NCBI GenBank assembly: GCA_947629705.1
Contig: CANREN010000007.1
Coordinates: 1-64,000 of the forward strand
Source: an uncultured Alistipes sp.
GTDB lineage: Bacteria > Bacteroidota > Bacteroidia > Bacteroidales > Rikenellaceae
Direction: 5' to 3'
Length of the DNA: 64,000 bases
The first letter of the stretch is position 1; each line of letters starts with the position of its first letter. Position numbers and translations under genes: made by a program. The notes below the pieces were generated by a model. That model was not told where the DNA came from and made no database searches. It worked only from the letters and a program-made list of their open reading frames with translations. Positions 33,254 to 43,321 of the stretch are shown here, piece by piece.

Positions 33254-35428
33254 ATGAAACTCCGAATCATTGCACTGGCCGTCGTATTGACCTGCACCGT
33301 CCGATTCGCGGCGGCCGACGAAGGCATGTGGATGATCCAGCAGCTCGCCGGCATCTATCCGCAGATGAAAGCCCGCGGCGTCAAACTTTCCGCCGATGCG
33401 ATCTACAACGATCAGGCTCCGGCGTTGGCCGATGCCGTCGTCGCCATCGACGGCGGCGTGGGAACGGGCAGCATGATTTCGCACGAAGGGCTGTTGATCA
33501 CCAACCATCACGTGGCTTACAGCGACATCTGCGACCTTTCGACCCCCGAACACAACTATTTGGAGACCGGATTCTGGGCCCGCACGCATGCCGATGAACT
33601 GCCCGTCAAAGGCAAAACCGTCTCGTTCCTGCGACAGGTCGAGGATGTAACGGCCGAAGCCATCGCCCTGCGCGAAAAAATGCAGGCCGAGGGGCGTTGG
33701 GGCATCATGTCGATGCGCCGGCTCTACGCCGACATCGAAAAACGCCACGCCGCCGAGACCCCCTACGAGGTCTCGTGTGTCGCCATGTGGGGCGGTCGGA
33801 AATTTTACCTGTATTATTACGAAGTTTTCCGCGACGTGCGGTTAGTCGGCGCCCCGCCTGTCAGCATCGGCGCATTCGGCGGCGACGTCGACAACTGGAG
33901 CTGGCCCCAGCACAAGGGCGATTTCGCCCTCTACCGCGTCTATGCCGACCGCGAAGGCCATCCGGCCGACTATGCGCCGGAAAACGTTCCGCTGAACCCC
34001 TCGCAGGTGCTGACCGTCTCGACGCGCGGCGTGCACGATGACGATTACACGATGGTCATCGGCTTCCCGGGCCGCACGAGCCGCTACACCTCGTCGTACG
34101 GCATCACCGAACGGCAGGAGATCAAAAATCCTATCGTCGTGGCCGACCGGCACCTGCGAATGGAGATCATCAAACGCCACATGGAGCGCAGCCCCGAGGT
34201 GCGGATGAAGTACTCCGACGCCTATTTCTCATTGAGCAATTTCGCCGATTTAGCCAAATGGGAGAACAGCTGTCTGCGCCGGTTCGACATTGCCGGCCAG
34301 CGGCGCGCCGAGGAGCGCGAACTCGCCGCATGGATCGCAGCCGATCCCGACCGCACGGCCGCCTACGGCGATCTGCTTCCGTCGCTCGAACAGAGCTATG
34401 CGGCGCGCCGCGAAGCCGAACGCCGGCTGAATCACTTCCGCGAATCGTGGCTCGGCCCCAGCGAAGCCCTGTTGGTGGGCAACCGGCTCTCGTCCTATTT
34501 GGCGCGGCTCGACCGGCTCGGAATCGACACGCTCGACCTCCGTTCGAAAGATGCCGCAGGCGTGCGCAGCAACCTCGCCCACCTGCGCCGCAACTACGAT
34601 GCCGCCACCGATCGCGAATTGCTGGCCCGCATGGCGGTTCGGTTCACGGAGAACGTACCCCGCACAATGTGGGGCGATGAGTTAGGGCGAATGTACGATG
34701 CAGCGGACGGCGATGCGGCCCGCATGGCCTACGATGCGTTCGACCAGTCGATTTGCAGCGATGCCGATCGGTTCGAAGCCTTCTTTGCGGGCAATCGGGC
34801 CGTAGCGGAGATCCGCCGAGACCCGTTAGTGCGGCTCACCCAATCGGTGCGGATCGACCGCTTCACCAAAGGGGTCGACCGTGCGGAAAAAGCCTCGGGC
34901 CATACCGTCAGCAACTTGGAATCGCGCTATCAACAGGCGCTTTACGAATTTCGCGAGGCCCGCAAACGTCCGCAGTATCCCAATGCCAACTCGACGATGC
35001 GGCTGACCTACGGACGGGTGCGGGCGCTGCATCCGTCGGACGCCGTGCATTGCGATGCCCGCACGACCATTGCAGGCTATACGGAGAAGTACGACCCGTC
35101 GCGCTACGAATTTCGGGTCGACGACCGGATGCGCGAACTGATCGCCGCGGGAACGTGGGGCCGCTGGAGCGAAAAGGGGACGCTTCCGGTGAACTTTCTG
35201 ACGGACAACGACATTACAGGCGGCAATTCGGGCAGCCCCGTATTGGACAGTCGCGGACGGTTGGTCGGATTAGCCTTCGACGGCAACCGCGAATCGATGG
35301 CCTGCGATCTCTGCTTCCAACCCGACTATGCCCGCACGGTCTGCGTGGACATCCGTTTCGTGCTATGGATCATCGAACAATACGCCGGAGCCGGCCATCT
35401 GCTCAATGAAATCGCCTTCGCGAAGTAG
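33254..35428 (+). CDS. S46 family dipeptidyl-peptidase (DPP7-like)
   Basis: A 724-residue periplasmic serine exopeptidase that removes dipeptides from peptide N-termini, feeding amino-acid fermentation. The signal peptide ends near AAADEG. The triad is inferred as H85 (ITNHH), D223 (HKGDFALYRV) and S659 (GGNSGSP). The P1-specificity position equivalent to residue 673 of Porphyromonas enzymes is G677 (in FDGN). A Gly fits DPP7-like preference, while acidic-specific DPP11 has Arg. The WE that usually follows is RE here. It starts 39 bases after the 4Fe-4S gene. Confidence 0.92.
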   Translation: MKLRIIALAVVLTCTVRFAAADEGMWMIQQLAGIYPQMKARGVKLSADAIYNDQAPALADAVVAIDGGVGTGSMISHEGLLITNHHVAYSDICDLSTPEHNYLETGFWARTHADELPVKGKTVSFLRQVEDVTAEAIALREKMQAEGRWGIMSMRRLYADIEKRHAAETPYEVSCVAMWGGRKFYLYYYEVFRDVRLVGAPPVSIGAFGGDVDNWSWPQHKGDFALYRVYADREGHPADYAPENVPLNPSQVLTVSTRGVHDDDYTMVIGFPGRTSRYTSSYGITERQEIKNPIVVADRHLRMEIIKRHMERSPEVRMKYSDAYFSLSNFADLAKWENSCLRRFDIAGQRRAEERELAAWIAADPDRTAAYGDLLPSLEQSYAARREAERRLNHFRESWLGPSEALLVGNRLSSYLARLDRLGIDTLDLRSKDAAGVRSNLAHLRRNYDAATDRELLARMAVRFTENVPRTMWGDELGRMYDAADGDAARMAYDAFDQSICSDADRFEAFFAGNRAVAEIRRDPLVRLTQSVRIDRFTKGVDRAEKASGHTVSNLESRYQQALYEFREARKRPQYPNANSTMRLTYGRVRALHPSDAVHCDARTTIAGYTEKYDPSRYEFRVDDRMRELIAAGTWGRWSEKGTLPVNFLTDNDITGGNSGSPVLDSRGRLVGLAFDGNRESMACDLCFQPDYARTVCVDIRFVLWIIEQYAGAGHLLNEIAFAK

Positions 35429-35458
35429 ATTTATGGAACATCCGACCGGAATTATCCC

Positions 35459-35466
35459 TATATTTG
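35459..35466 (+). promoter_or_regulatory. -7 element for the coiled-coil lipoprotein
   Basis: TATATTTG is an exact match to TAnnTTTG and lies 23 bases before the ATG at 35490. Confidence 0.7.
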
Positions 35467-35489
35467 CGCCTGTTCAAGGTAAATCGATT

Positions 35490-36350
35490 ATGAAACAGTT
35501 GTTTTACACGCTTCTTATCGCGGCGGCGGCCCTCCTCCCGTCGTGCGTATCGAAACAGGTGGTCCGACAGGCCGAAAACCAACGCGATTCGCTCGAAATC
35601 GTGGTCGGCGAAAAGGATTCGTTGATCAATGCCGTCTTCTCGGACATCAATGCCATTTCGGAGAATATGGCTCTCATCAAATCGCGCGAGAATCTGATCG
35701 CCGTATCGGAGACACCCGAAAGAGGCCGCCGTCCGATGGAGGATATTCGCAACGATATCGCCGCCATCGACCGGCTGTTGCAGGAGAACCGTGCGAAGAT
35801 CGCTTCGCTGCAGCACACTTCGGCCCAGTTGCGCAAAGCCAATCTGCATATCGAGGCGTTGGAGAAGAGCATCGCCCAGTTGAACATGCAGCTGAACGAG
35901 AAGACGACCGAGGTCGAAGAGTTGCGGCTCGAGCTTGAAAAGAGAGGGATCGAGGTGGCCGAACTGACCGAACAGGTAGAGACGGGCAACGCACAGGTCG
36001 CCCGGTTGAGCGGCGAGAAAACCGATTTGGAGAACCAGCTCAACACGGTTTACTACATTGTCGGCTCGGAGAAGGAGTTGCGGGATGCGCAGATCGTCAA
36101 CAAACAGGGATTCATCGGCCGCACGCTGACAGTCAACCAGAGCGGCAACTTCGAGAGCTTCACCCGGGCCGATTCGCGGCTGCTGAACGAGATTCCGATC
36201 GGCCACAAACGCATAACCCTCGTTACGACGCATCCCGATGAGAGTTATCAACTCATCGTCGATGCCGACAAGACCGTAACCAAATTGGTAATCGACGATC
36301 CCGTGCGATTCTGGGAGAGTTCGAAGATTTTGGTAATCAGTTATAAATAA
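35490..36350 (+). CDS. Coiled-coil lipoprotein of unknown function
   Basis: A 286-residue protein with a lipoprotein signal (lipobox LLPSC, Cys19). Residues about 25-190 are an almost continuous heptad-rich helix (for example KSIAQLNMQLNEKTTEVEEL), so a long coiled coil is likely. The C-terminal 90 residues look like a small beta domain (KRITLVTTHPDESYQLIVD). I do not recognise a named family. The longer frame opening at 35328 lies in the peptidase gene and is not used. It is probably periplasmic and anchored to a membrane, with a structural or envelope-spanning role as inference. Confidence 0.82.
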   Translation: MKQLFYTLLIAAAALLPSCVSKQVVRQAENQRDSLEIVVGEKDSLINAVFSDINAISENMALIKSRENLIAVSETPERGRRPMEDIRNDIAAIDRLLQENRAKIASLQHTSAQLRKANLHIEALEKSIAQLNMQLNEKTTEVEELRLELEKRGIEVAELTEQVETGNAQVARLSGEKTDLENQLNTVYYIVGSEKELRDAQIVNKQGFIGRTLTVNQSGNFESFTRADSRLLNEIPIGHKRITLVTTHPDESYQLIVDADKTVTKLVIDDPVRFWESSKILVISYK

Positions 36351-36483
36351 GCTTCCGATTCGCGAACGAATCGAACGAAATTCTTTCTTTCGCACCGCCG
36401 CATCGCCTGCGGCCCGCAGCCGGAAGGCTGTCTGCCGAGACAAAATAAGTATAAATACGTATCCGAACGGAACAAAAAACGGT

Positions 36484-36532
36484 TAATTTTGGACGTTTCA
36501 ACGGCGGCCTCGCCCGATTTTGCGGGCCGTTG
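36484..36532 (+). promoter_or_regulatory. Promoter and 5' UTR hairpin of the alpha-oxoamine synthase gene
   Basis: TAATTTTG (36484-36491) is a -7 match. Transcription should start near 36498, directly at a stem formed by CAACGGC (36499-36505) and GCCGTTG (36526-36532). The leader is about 75 bases long. The other 130 bases between 36351 and 36484 contain only a small CTGCGG-type palindrome. Confidence 0.6.
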
Positions 36533-36572
36533 CCGCATCCGGAACACCGAATTAATTCAAATACAAATCGTT

Positions 36573-37844
36573 ATGGTTGATATTTTTGCCCGTCTCGAAA
36601 AAAATGCGGGCGGCCCGATCGGCCAATACATGGCCTACGCCCACGGATACTATGCATTCCCGAAATTGGAGGGCGAAATCGGTCCTCACATGCGTTTCCG
36701 CGGTAAGGAGATGCTCAACTGGAGCCTGAACAACTATTTAGGACTCGCCAACCACCCCGAAGTCCGCAAAGCCGATGCCGAGGGTGCCGCGCAGTTCGGC
36801 ATGGCCGCGCCGATGGGAGCCCGCATGATGAGCGGTCAGACCGTCTATCACGAGCAGCTCGAACGCGAACTGGCCGCATTCGTCGGCAAGGAGGATGCGT
36901 TCCTCCTCAACTTCGGCTATCAAGGCATGATCTCGATCATCGACTGCCTGCTGACGCCGCGCGACGTTGTGGTCTACGATGCCGAGGCCCACGCCTGCAT
37001 CATCGACGGGTTACGTCTGCACAAGGGCAAACGATTCGTCTTCGGACACAACGACATGGAGTCGCTGCGCCTGCAACTGAAGCACGCGACCGAACTGGCC
37101 GACGAACAGAACGGCGGCGTATTGGTCATCACCGAGGGCGTATTCGGCATGAAGGGCGACTTGGGCAAGCTCGACGAGATCGTCGCGCTGAAAAAGGACT
37201 TCACGTTCCGCCTGCTCGTCGACGACGCGCACGGATTCGGCACGATGGGCAAAGGCGGCCGCGGTACGGCCTCGCATTTCGGCGTGGTCGACGGTGTGGA
37301 TGTCCTCTTCAACACCTTCGCCAAGTCGATGGCGGGCATCGGCGCATTCGTCAGCGGCCCGCGCTGGCTCATCAACCTCTTCCGCTACAACATGCGTTCG
37401 CAGCTCTACGCCAAATCGCTGCCGATGCCGATGGTCATCGGTGCGCTGAAGCGTTTAGACTTGATCCGCAATCATCCCGAATTCCAGCAGAAGCTGTGGG
37501 AGATCGTCCGCGCCTTGCAGAGCCAACTGAAAGAGAACGGATTCGACATCGGCGTAACGAACTCACCGGTAACGCCGGTTTTCATGAAGGGCGGCATTCA
37601 GGAGGCGACGAATTTAGTGGTCGATCTGCGTGAAAATCATGGCATCTTCTGCTCGATCGTGATTTACCCCGTCATTCCGAAGGGCGAAATCATCCTGCGT
37701 GTCATCCCGACGGCAGCCCACACGCTGGAGGATGTCAAAGTAACGATCGAGGCCTTCAAATCGGTACGCGACAAACTCGAAAGCGGCTATTATGCCTCGA
37801 TGCCCATCCCGGCCCGCGCCGACGAAGGGTTCAAAGTCCGCTAA
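36573..37844 (+). CDS. Alpha-oxoamine synthase family PLP enzyme (SPT/CFAT/KBL-like)
   Basis: A 423-residue fold-type I PLP enzyme of the group that includes serine palmitoyltransferase, cysteate fatty-acyl transferase, KBL and BioF. These condense an amino acid with an acyl thioester and release CO2. PLP residues are visible: D218-A-H220 (VDDAHGFGTMG) and the Schiff-base lysine K251 (NTFAKSMAGIGAF). The N-terminal YYAFPKLEGEIG block is typical of a Bacteroidetes subgroup. If the organism is Alistipes, sphingolipid or sulfonolipid synthesis is the likely pathway. The sequence alone does not decide between serine, cysteate and glycine. The ATG at 36573 is preferred to a frame beginning in the leader. 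Confidence 0.84.
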   Translation: MVDIFARLEKNAGGPIGQYMAYAHGYYAFPKLEGEIGPHMRFRGKEMLNWSLNNYLGLANHPEVRKADAEGAAQFGMAAPMGARMMSGQTVYHEQLERELAAFVGKEDAFLLNFGYQGMISIIDCLLTPRDVVVYDAEAHACIIDGLRLHKGKRFVFGHNDMESLRLQLKHATELADEQNGGVLVITEGVFGMKGDLGKLDEIVALKKDFTFRLLVDDAHGFGTMGKGGRGTASHFGVVDGVDVLFNTFAKSMAGIGAFVSGPRWLINLFRYNMRSQLYAKSLPMPMVIGALKRLDLIRNHPEFQQKLWEIVRALQSQLKENGFDIGVTNSPVTPVFMKGGIQEATNLVVDLRENHGIFCSIVIYPVIPKGEIILRVIPTAAHTLEDVKVTIEAFKSVRDKLESGYYASMPIPARADEGFKVR

Positions 37845-37996
37845 TTTCTATTAACCGGTACGGATCGCAGCAGAGGAAGAGACAGGAGGTAAGACTGCTT
37901 GAAAAGCGCTGCTGTTCGCTGTACACCCCTTTTGAACGGGGTACCCTATGAATGGGGAGTTACGGGAATTAGGGAGCATCGTTCGCGCTCCATACC

Positions 37997-38047
37997 ATGC
38001 AAAGGAAGCGGGTCGTCTGAAAATCAGACGACCCGCTTCCTTTGCAT
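37997..38047. terminator. Perfect 24-bp hairpin between convergent genes
   Basis: Bases 37997-38020 and 38024-38047 are exact reverse complements with an AAA loop. It lies in the 344-base space between the convergent alpha-oxoamine synthase and sppA genes. It may stop transcription from both sides, although no long T-run follows. The rest of this gap holds two smaller hairpins (ACCCC/GGGGT near 37925-37942 and CCCGAT/ATCGGG near 38115-38129) and no gene I can support. Confidence 0.7.
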
Positions 38048-38188
38048 CCGCTCATAACCCTTTTTATCGGGACGCTGCTTCCGGCTGGGAAATCCGGCAA
38101 CCGATCGAAACCCGATCCTATCGGGATACCTCACCCATAAGCGTCGAATGGAGCATCCGCCTGACGGCGATTCGTCTGTCAGCTCGGA

Positions 38189-39973
38189 CTATTTCAGCTC
38201 CACTTTATAGGGGCAATACATGCGAATCCCCTCTTGCGAAAGCACCTCGCGCATCCGCTCGTAATCCTTCGTCAGGATACCCAACTGCGAACATTTGACC
38301 GTCGCGCGAACCTGCTCATTCAACGAGGCCAAAATGGCGGCGAAACCGTCGGGCTGCTCCACCTGCTCGGTTACCCGATATTCGTCGCCTAATTCGGCTT
38401 TGTCGGCAGCCAACGCGATGGCCGCTTTCAGGCCGCCGTAATCGTCGATCAAACCGATCCCCTTGGCATCGTCGCCCGACCAGACCCGTCCGCCGGCAAT
38501 ATCCAGCACATGGTCGATCGTCAGATTCCGACCGTTCGCCACGTTGGTCGTGAAGGTTTCGTAAACCTTGTTCACGCCCCGCATCATCGCGGCACGCTGC
38601 GACGCGGTCAACGGGCTCATCATCGAAATTCCGGCCGAAGCATTGCTCCGCACGCCGTCGACCGTGATGCCCAACTTGTCGGCCAACGCATCGTGGAAAT
38701 CGAACATCTGACCGAATACGCCGATCGAACCCGTAAGGGTCATCCGGTCGGCCACGATCACATCGGCCGGACACGAAATATAGTAACCGCCGCTCGCGGC
38801 ATAACCGCCCATCGAGACGATCACCGGCTTTTCGGCCTTCAACAGCTCCATCTCGCGCCAGATCAAGTCCGAAGCCAGCGCGCTTCCGCCCGGCGAGTTC
38901 ACCCGCAGCACGACTGCCGCAATATCCTCATCCTTGCGGATTTCGGCTAATTTTCGAGCCAGTGTATTGCCATAGATGTCTCCGTCGGAGCCCTCGCCGT
39001 CGACGATCGTACCGTCGGCATAGACGATGGCCACCTGCGGAGCGGATAGATGCTCCACATCGGCCGACAGCTGCGAAGCATAATCGCCCAACGAAACGTA
39101 GTTGTACGTGCCGTCCTCGTTGGCCTCGACGCCCAATTCGGCGAATACCTCGTCCATCTGGTCTTCATAGAGCAGCGAATCGACGAATCCCTTTTCGAGC
39201 GCCTCCTCGGGCAGCACGACCTGCAACTCGTCGGTCATCCGCTGCAAGGCGTCGTAATCGATCCCGCGCGCCTCGGCCACCTTCGAAGAGAGACTCTTCC
39301 ACATCGAGTTGGCCAGCTGCTGCATCTGCTCGCGGTTGGCAGGCGACATTTTGTCGAGGATATAGGGTTCGACGGCACTCTTGTATTTGCAGGCCGTCGG
39401 ACGGAATACTTCGGCCTTGACGCCCAATTTATCCAACAGCCCCTTGTAGAACATGATCTCTTGAGAGAGGCCCGACCAATCCATGCCGCCCTGCGGCTGA
39501 AGGTAGATTTTGTCGGCAGCCGATGCGAGATAGTATCCGCCCTGGCCGTAGCTTTCGTTGTAAGATACGATGAATTTGCCGCTCTCTTTGAACCCGACGA
39601 GCGCTTCGCGCAACTCTTCGAGCACGGCAAGGCTTTCAAAACCGCCCGCACCGTTCATACGCAGGTAGATCCCCTCGATCCGGTCATCGGCAGCCGCCGC
39701 GTCGATCGCGCACAGCGCCTTATAGAGAGGCAGCTGCGGTGTCATGCTCATCGACATAATGTCGAAACCGGCCATCGGATCGGTCGACGGCGCATCGGTC
39801 AACGGCTCGGCAAGGTCGATCTTCAGAATGGAATGCGAAGGAACGGCAACCGTTTTGCTACCGCCCATCACCGCAACGATGCCGATCAACAGGATGAACC
39901 ACAGGAAGGACGACAGCACGGATCCCACCACGAAAGCGAGCAATCCGGCCAAAAAAGTCTTAAAAAAGTTCAT
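38189..39973 (-). CDS. sppA: Signal peptide peptidase SppA, 67K type
   Basis: A 594-residue inner-membrane serine protease that degrades cleaved signal peptides. One N-terminal helix (FLAGLLAFVVGSVLSSFLWF) anchors it. Two tandem ClpP-like domains follow. The N-terminal domain has the lysine-bearing KFIVSYNESYGQGGYY segment, and the C-terminal domain has the nucleophile motif GGYAASGGYY, then LTGSIGVFG. The length fits the double-domain form. It lies beyond the terminator of the ribosomal operon and has its own promoter. Confidence 0.93.
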   Translation of the reverse strand: MNFFKTFLAGLLAFVVGSVLSSFLWFILLIGIVAVMGGSKTVAVPSHSILKIDLAEPLTDAPSTDPMAGFDIMSMSMTPQLPLYKALCAIDAAAADDRIEGIYLRMNGAGGFESLAVLEELREALVGFKESGKFIVSYNESYGQGGYYLASAADKIYLQPQGGMDWSGLSQEIMFYKGLLDKLGVKAEVFRPTACKYKSAVEPYILDKMSPANREQMQQLANSMWKSLSSKVAEARGIDYDALQRMTDELQVVLPEEALEKGFVDSLLYEDQMDEVFAELGVEANEDGTYNYVSLGDYASQLSADVEHLSAPQVAIVYADGTIVDGEGSDGDIYGNTLARKLAEIRKDEDIAAVVLRVNSPGGSALASDLIWREMELLKAEKPVIVSMGGYAASGGYYISCPADVIVADRMTLTGSIGVFGQMFDFHDALADKLGITVDGVRSNASAGISMMSPLTASQRAAMMRGVNKVYETFTTNVANGRNLTIDHVLDIAGGRVWSGDDAKGIGLIDDYGGLKAAIALAADKAELGDEYRVTEQVEQPDGFAAILASLNEQVRATVKCSQLGILTKDYERMREVLSQEGIRMYCPYKVELK

Positions 39974-40002
39974 AGCAATACGCTTTTATGTTATTCTTAC
40001 CG

Positions 40003-40010
40003 CAAAGATA
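40003..40010 (-). promoter_or_regulatory. -7 element for sppA
   Basis: On the minus strand this is TATCTTTG, a consensus -7 element about 30 bases before the sppA ATG. Confidence 0.7.
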
Positions 40011-40092
40011 ATCATTTGCTTTTGGTTTTCAAAAAATATATATCGAAACTCAATATCTATTGCATTCGAAAACCCGTTCAGACGGACCCCGT

Positions 40093-40128
40093 GAATAAAA
40101 ATCCGGACAGAGAAAACTCCGTCCGGAT
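40093..40128 (-). terminator. Terminator of the ribosomal protein superoperon
   Basis: Read on the minus strand, ATCCGGAC, a 12-base loop, GTCCGGAT and then TTTTATT. It lies about 105 bases after rplQ and separates it from sppA. Confidence 0.85.
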
Positions 40129-40232
40129 CGGTTCGAATCGAATAGTTGCGAACCATCGCCTCTGCAACCGACGCAGCAGCAAAGCATTACCCTATGCCGC
40201 CGCCGACGCGAACAGGCCGATGATTCCTGTCA

Positions 40233-40820
40233 TTACATTTTTTTGCCGATGTTCGTCTTTTTGAGGACTTTCGGTGCAGCGGCCTTGGCAGCCGTTGCTT
40301 TCGGCGCTTTGGGAGCCTTCGGGGCTGCAGCCTTCTTCTTGGTCTCGCCCTCGACTACCGTGGCATCCTCGACAGCATCCGTCGTCGGCTTCTTGCGCGA
40401 ACGGCGCGTCTTGGGTTTCGCTTCAGCCGCAGCCGTCGGCGCAATGCCCAACGTATAGGCTTCGTTGAAATCGACGAACTCGATGATGCACATATCGGCA
40501 CCGTCTCCGAGACGGAAACCCGTCTTCAGAATGCGGGTATAACCGCCCGGACGCTCGGCGATTTTCGGAGCGATCGTGCGGAACAGCTCCGTAACGGCCT
40601 CTTTCTGTTTGAGGTACGAGAAGACGATACGGCGCGAATGCGTGGTATCCTCCTTGGCCTTCGTTACCAACGGTTCTACGAACTGCCGTACCGCCTTGGC
40701 CTTGGCTACGGTCGTCTCGATGCGTTTGTGCAGAATCAACGACGACGCCATGTTCGAAAGCAACGCTTTACGATGGCCCGCCTGACGACCGAGGTGGTTG
40801 AAATTCTTATTGTGTCTCAT
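40233..40820 (-). CDS. rplQ: 50S ribosomal protein L17
   Basis: 195 residues. The first 120 are the L17 core ([30 protein letters not shown]). The last 70 are a Lys/Ala/Pro-rich tail ([19 protein letters not shown]) common in Bacteroidetes. It is the final gene of the alpha operon, three bases after rpoA. Confidence 0.97.
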   Translation of the reverse strand: MRHNKNFNHLGRQAGHRKALLSNMASSLILHKRIETTVAKAKAVRQFVEPLVTKAKEDTTHSRRIVFSYLKQKEAVTELFRTIAPKIAERPGGYTRILKTGFRLGDGADMCIIEFVDFNEAYTLGIAPTAAAEAKPKTRRSRKKPTTDAVEDATVVEGETKKKAAAPKAPKAPKATAAKAAAPKVLKKTNIGKKM

Positions 40821-40823
40821 AAA

Positions 40824-41816
40824 TTAGTCTTTGTCAAGTTTGTAGATTGATACGTCCATACCGAACTTCAGATTCAGAGAGGTCAGCAACTCGTCCAATT
40901 CCGTCAACGACTTCTTACCGAAGTTGCGGAATTTGAGCAGGTCGCTGCGGTTGAGCTGCACGAGGTCGCCCACCGTATCCACGTCGGCGGCTTTCAGGCA
41001 GTTCAGGGCGCGGACGCTCAAGTCCTGATCCGAGAGCTTGGTCTTAAGCAGCTGACGCATGTGCAGCACATCCTCGTCGAACTCTTCGGAACCGCTGTTC
41101 TCCTCCATATTGACGGTGATCTTCTCGTCGGAGAAGAGCATGAAGTGCTGGATAAGGATTTTGGCAGCCTCTTTCAACGCCTCCTTGGGATGAATCGAAC
41201 CGTCGGTAGTAATTTCCAGATTCAGCTTCTCGTAGTCCGTGCGCTGCTCGACACGGTAGTCTTCCCGCGTGTACTTCACGTTCTTGATGGGCGTGAAGAT
41301 CGAATCGATGGGCAATGTACCGAATTCGCAGTCGGCAGGTTTGTTCTCCTCGGCGGGCACATAGCCGCGGCCTTTGCCGATGGTCAAGACCATCTGCATT
41401 TTGGTGCCGGGGGCCAGGCGGCAGATCACCAGATCGGGATTCAACACCTTGAAGGACGACAGATAATTCGAGATATAACCGGCAGTCAGCTCCGTTACAC
41501 CCGCGACGTTAATGGAGACCCTCTCGGCATCCTGATTGTCGACTGTGCGAATAAGACGAACCTGCTTCAGATTGAGGATAATGTGCAGCATGTCCTCGAT
41601 CACGCCGGGAATGGCGGCAAACTCGTGATCGACACCGGCGACCTTGACCGTCGTGATGGCATAGCCCTCGAGCGACGAGAGCAGCACACGACGCAAAGCG
41701 TTACCGACAGTCATTGCGAATCCGGGTTCCAACGGTCGGAATTCGAACCTTCCGAACGAGGAGGAGGATTCGAGCATAATAACCTTCTCAGGTTTCTGGA
41801 ATGCTAATATTGCCAT
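40824..41816 (-). CDS. rpoA: RNA polymerase alpha subunit
   Basis: 330 residues. The N-terminal dimerisation domain ([18 protein letters not shown]) is followed, after a linker near 235-255, by the C-terminal domain ([20 protein letters not shown]) that contacts DNA and regulators. Core transcription enzyme, placed between rpsD and rplQ as in the standard alpha operon. Confidence 0.98.
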   Translation of the reverse strand: MAILAFQKPEKVIMLESSSSFGRFEFRPLEPGFAMTVGNALRRVLLSSLEGYAITTVKVAGVDHEFAAIPGVIEDMLHIILNLKQVRLIRTVDNQDAERVSINVAGVTELTAGYISNYLSSFKVLNPDLVICRLAPGTKMQMVLTIGKGRGYVPAEENKPADCEFGTLPIDSIFTPIKNVKYTREDYRVEQRTDYEKLNLEITTDGSIHPKEALKEAAKILIQHFMLFSDEKITVNMEENSGSEEFDEDVLHMRQLLKTKLSDQDLSVRALNCLKAADVDTVGDLVQLNRSDLLKFRNFGKKSLTELDELLTSLNLKFGMDVSIYKLDKD

Positions 41817-41840
41817 AATGCGTGAAATGGATTTTAATGA

Positions 41841-42446
41841 CTACTTCGAGTACAACTCGACGATAAGCTGTTCCTTGATATTTTCCGGAATCTCTTCGCG
41901 TTCAGGTTTCTGAAGGAATTTGCCGCTCATCGTAGCAGCGTCCCACTCCAGCCAGGCATAGCGGCTGCGGCCGCCGGCCAGCGATTCGGTGATCACTTCG
42001 AGGCTCTTCGACTTTTCGCGAACCGACACCACATCGCCTGCACGCAGCGAGTACGACGGGATGTTGACCACCGAGCCGTTGACGCAGATATGACGGTGCG
42101 AAACGAGCTGACGGGCTGCGGCACGCGTCGGAGCGATGCCCAGACGATAAACCACATTGTCGAGACGGCACTCGAGCAGTTTCAGCAGGTTCTCACCCGT
42201 GATGCCGCCCATACGGGCAGCCTGCTCGTAAGTACGCGAGAACTGCTTCTCCAGCAGACCGTAGGTATATTTGGCCTTCTGTTTTTCGCTCAACTGCGTA
42301 CCGTACTCCGACACCTTCTTGCGTTTGCGTGCCAGACCGTGCTGTCCGGGGGGAACGTTGCGTTTTTCAAGCACCTTATCCGCGCCGTAAATAGCTTCGC
42401 CGAATCTCCGGGCGATTTTCGATTTCGGTCCTATGTATTTTCCCAT
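41841..42446 (-). CDS. rpsD: 30S ribosomal protein S4
   Basis: 201 residues with the N-terminal S4 region and the S4 RNA-binding domain ([31 protein letters not shown]). It initiates 30S assembly and can regulate the alpha operon in other bacteria. The 57-base gap to rpsK has no recognisable leader structure. Confidence 0.98.
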   Translation of the reverse strand: MGKYIGPKSKIARRFGEAIYGADKVLEKRNVPPGQHGLARKRKKVSEYGTQLSEKQKAKYTYGLLEKQFSRTYEQAARMGGITGENLLKLLECRLDNVVYRLGIAPTRAAARQLVSHRHICVNGSVVNIPSYSLRAGDVVSVREKSKSLEVITESLAGGRSRYAWLEWDAATMSGKFLQKPEREEIPENIKEQLIVELYSK

Positions 42447-42503
42447 TGTTTTACAGTTTTATTAAAAAGTACGTTTTTGAATCATCCTGCCGGAACGTCC
42501 GAA

Positions 42504-42893
42504 TTATACGCGGCGGCGGTTGGGAGCACGGCAACCGTTATGCGGCAGCGGCGTAACGTCGATGATCTCCATCACCTCGATGCCGGCGCCGTGAATGGTG
42601 CGCACGGCCGACTCGCGGCCTGCACCCGGACCCTTGACATAAACTTTCACCTTGCGCAGGCCCATGTCGTAAGCGACCTTCGCGCAATCGGCAGCCGACG
42701 TCTGGGCTGCATAAGGCGTATTCTTCTTCGAACCACGGAAGCCCATCTTACCGGCCGACGACCAGCTGATGACATCGCCCACCTCGTTGGTGATGGTGAT
42801 GATGACGTTGTTGAAAGTGGAGTGGACATAGGCGTTGCCCAAGGCTCCGACCTTAACAACCTTTTTCTTGACTGTACCAGTTTTCTTTGCCAT
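42504..42893 (-). CDS. rpsK: 30S ribosomal protein S11
   Basis: 129 residues with the S11 core [20 protein letters not shown] and the C-terminal [15 protein letters not shown]. It forms the 30S platform with S18 and S6. It lies 13 bases after rpsM. Confidence 0.98.
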   Translation of the reverse strand: MAKKTGTVKKKVVKVGALGNAYVHSTFNNVIITITNEVGDVISWSSAGKMGFRGSKKNTPYAAQTSAADCAKVAYDMGLRKVKVYVKGPGAGRESAVRTIHGAGIEVMEIIDVTPLPHNGCRAPNRRRV

Positions 42894-42906
42894 AATTCTC
42901 TAAAGA

Positions 42907-43287
42907 TTACTTTGTTGCCTTTTTCTTGTTTGCGACCGTCTTCTTCTTTCCCTTGCGGGTGCGGGCGTTGTTCTTGGTCGACTGACCGCGAACCGGAAGG
43001 CCCAGACGGTGACGGATGCCCCGGTAGCAACCGATGTCCATCAGTCGTTTGATGTTCAACTGGACAAGCGAACGGCACTCTCCTTCGACCTTGATGCCCA
43101 TATCGGCAATCGTCGAACGGATCGCACCGACCTGTGCATCGCTCCACTCCTCCACTTTGAGGTCGTAGCTGATGCCTGCCTTGTCGAGAATCATGCGGGC
43201 TGTCGAGCGACCGATACCGTAGATATAGGTCAGACCGACCTCGCCCCGCTTGTTTTTAGGTAAATCTACACCGACTATACGTGCCAT
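42907..43287 (-). CDS. rpsM: 30S ribosomal protein S13
   Basis: 126 residues beginning [19 protein letters not shown]. The family's [14 protein letters not shown] motif and the basic tail that contacts P-site tRNA are present. First gene of the alpha group; rpmJ precedes it by 34 bases. Confidence 0.98.
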   Translation of the reverse strand: MARIVGVDLPKNKRGEVGLTYIYGIGRSTARMILDKAGISYDLKVEEWSDAQVGAIRSTIADMGIKVEGECRSLVQLNIKRLMDIGCYRGIRHRLGLPVRGQSTKNNARTRKGKKKTVANKKKATK

Positions 43288-43321
43288 AAAATTTTTTCTT
43301 CTTTAATTAACCGTTGAAACA

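Noticed and set aside
37948..38298. Plus-strand frame of 116 codons after the alpha-oxoamine synthase gene
   Set aside because: It runs through the 24-bp hairpin and into the end of sppA, and its residues look like translated palindromes.
40127..40140. GGTTCGAATC resembling a tRNA T loop
   Set aside because: The flanking bases do not pair as a T stem, and there is no acceptor or anticodon arm.
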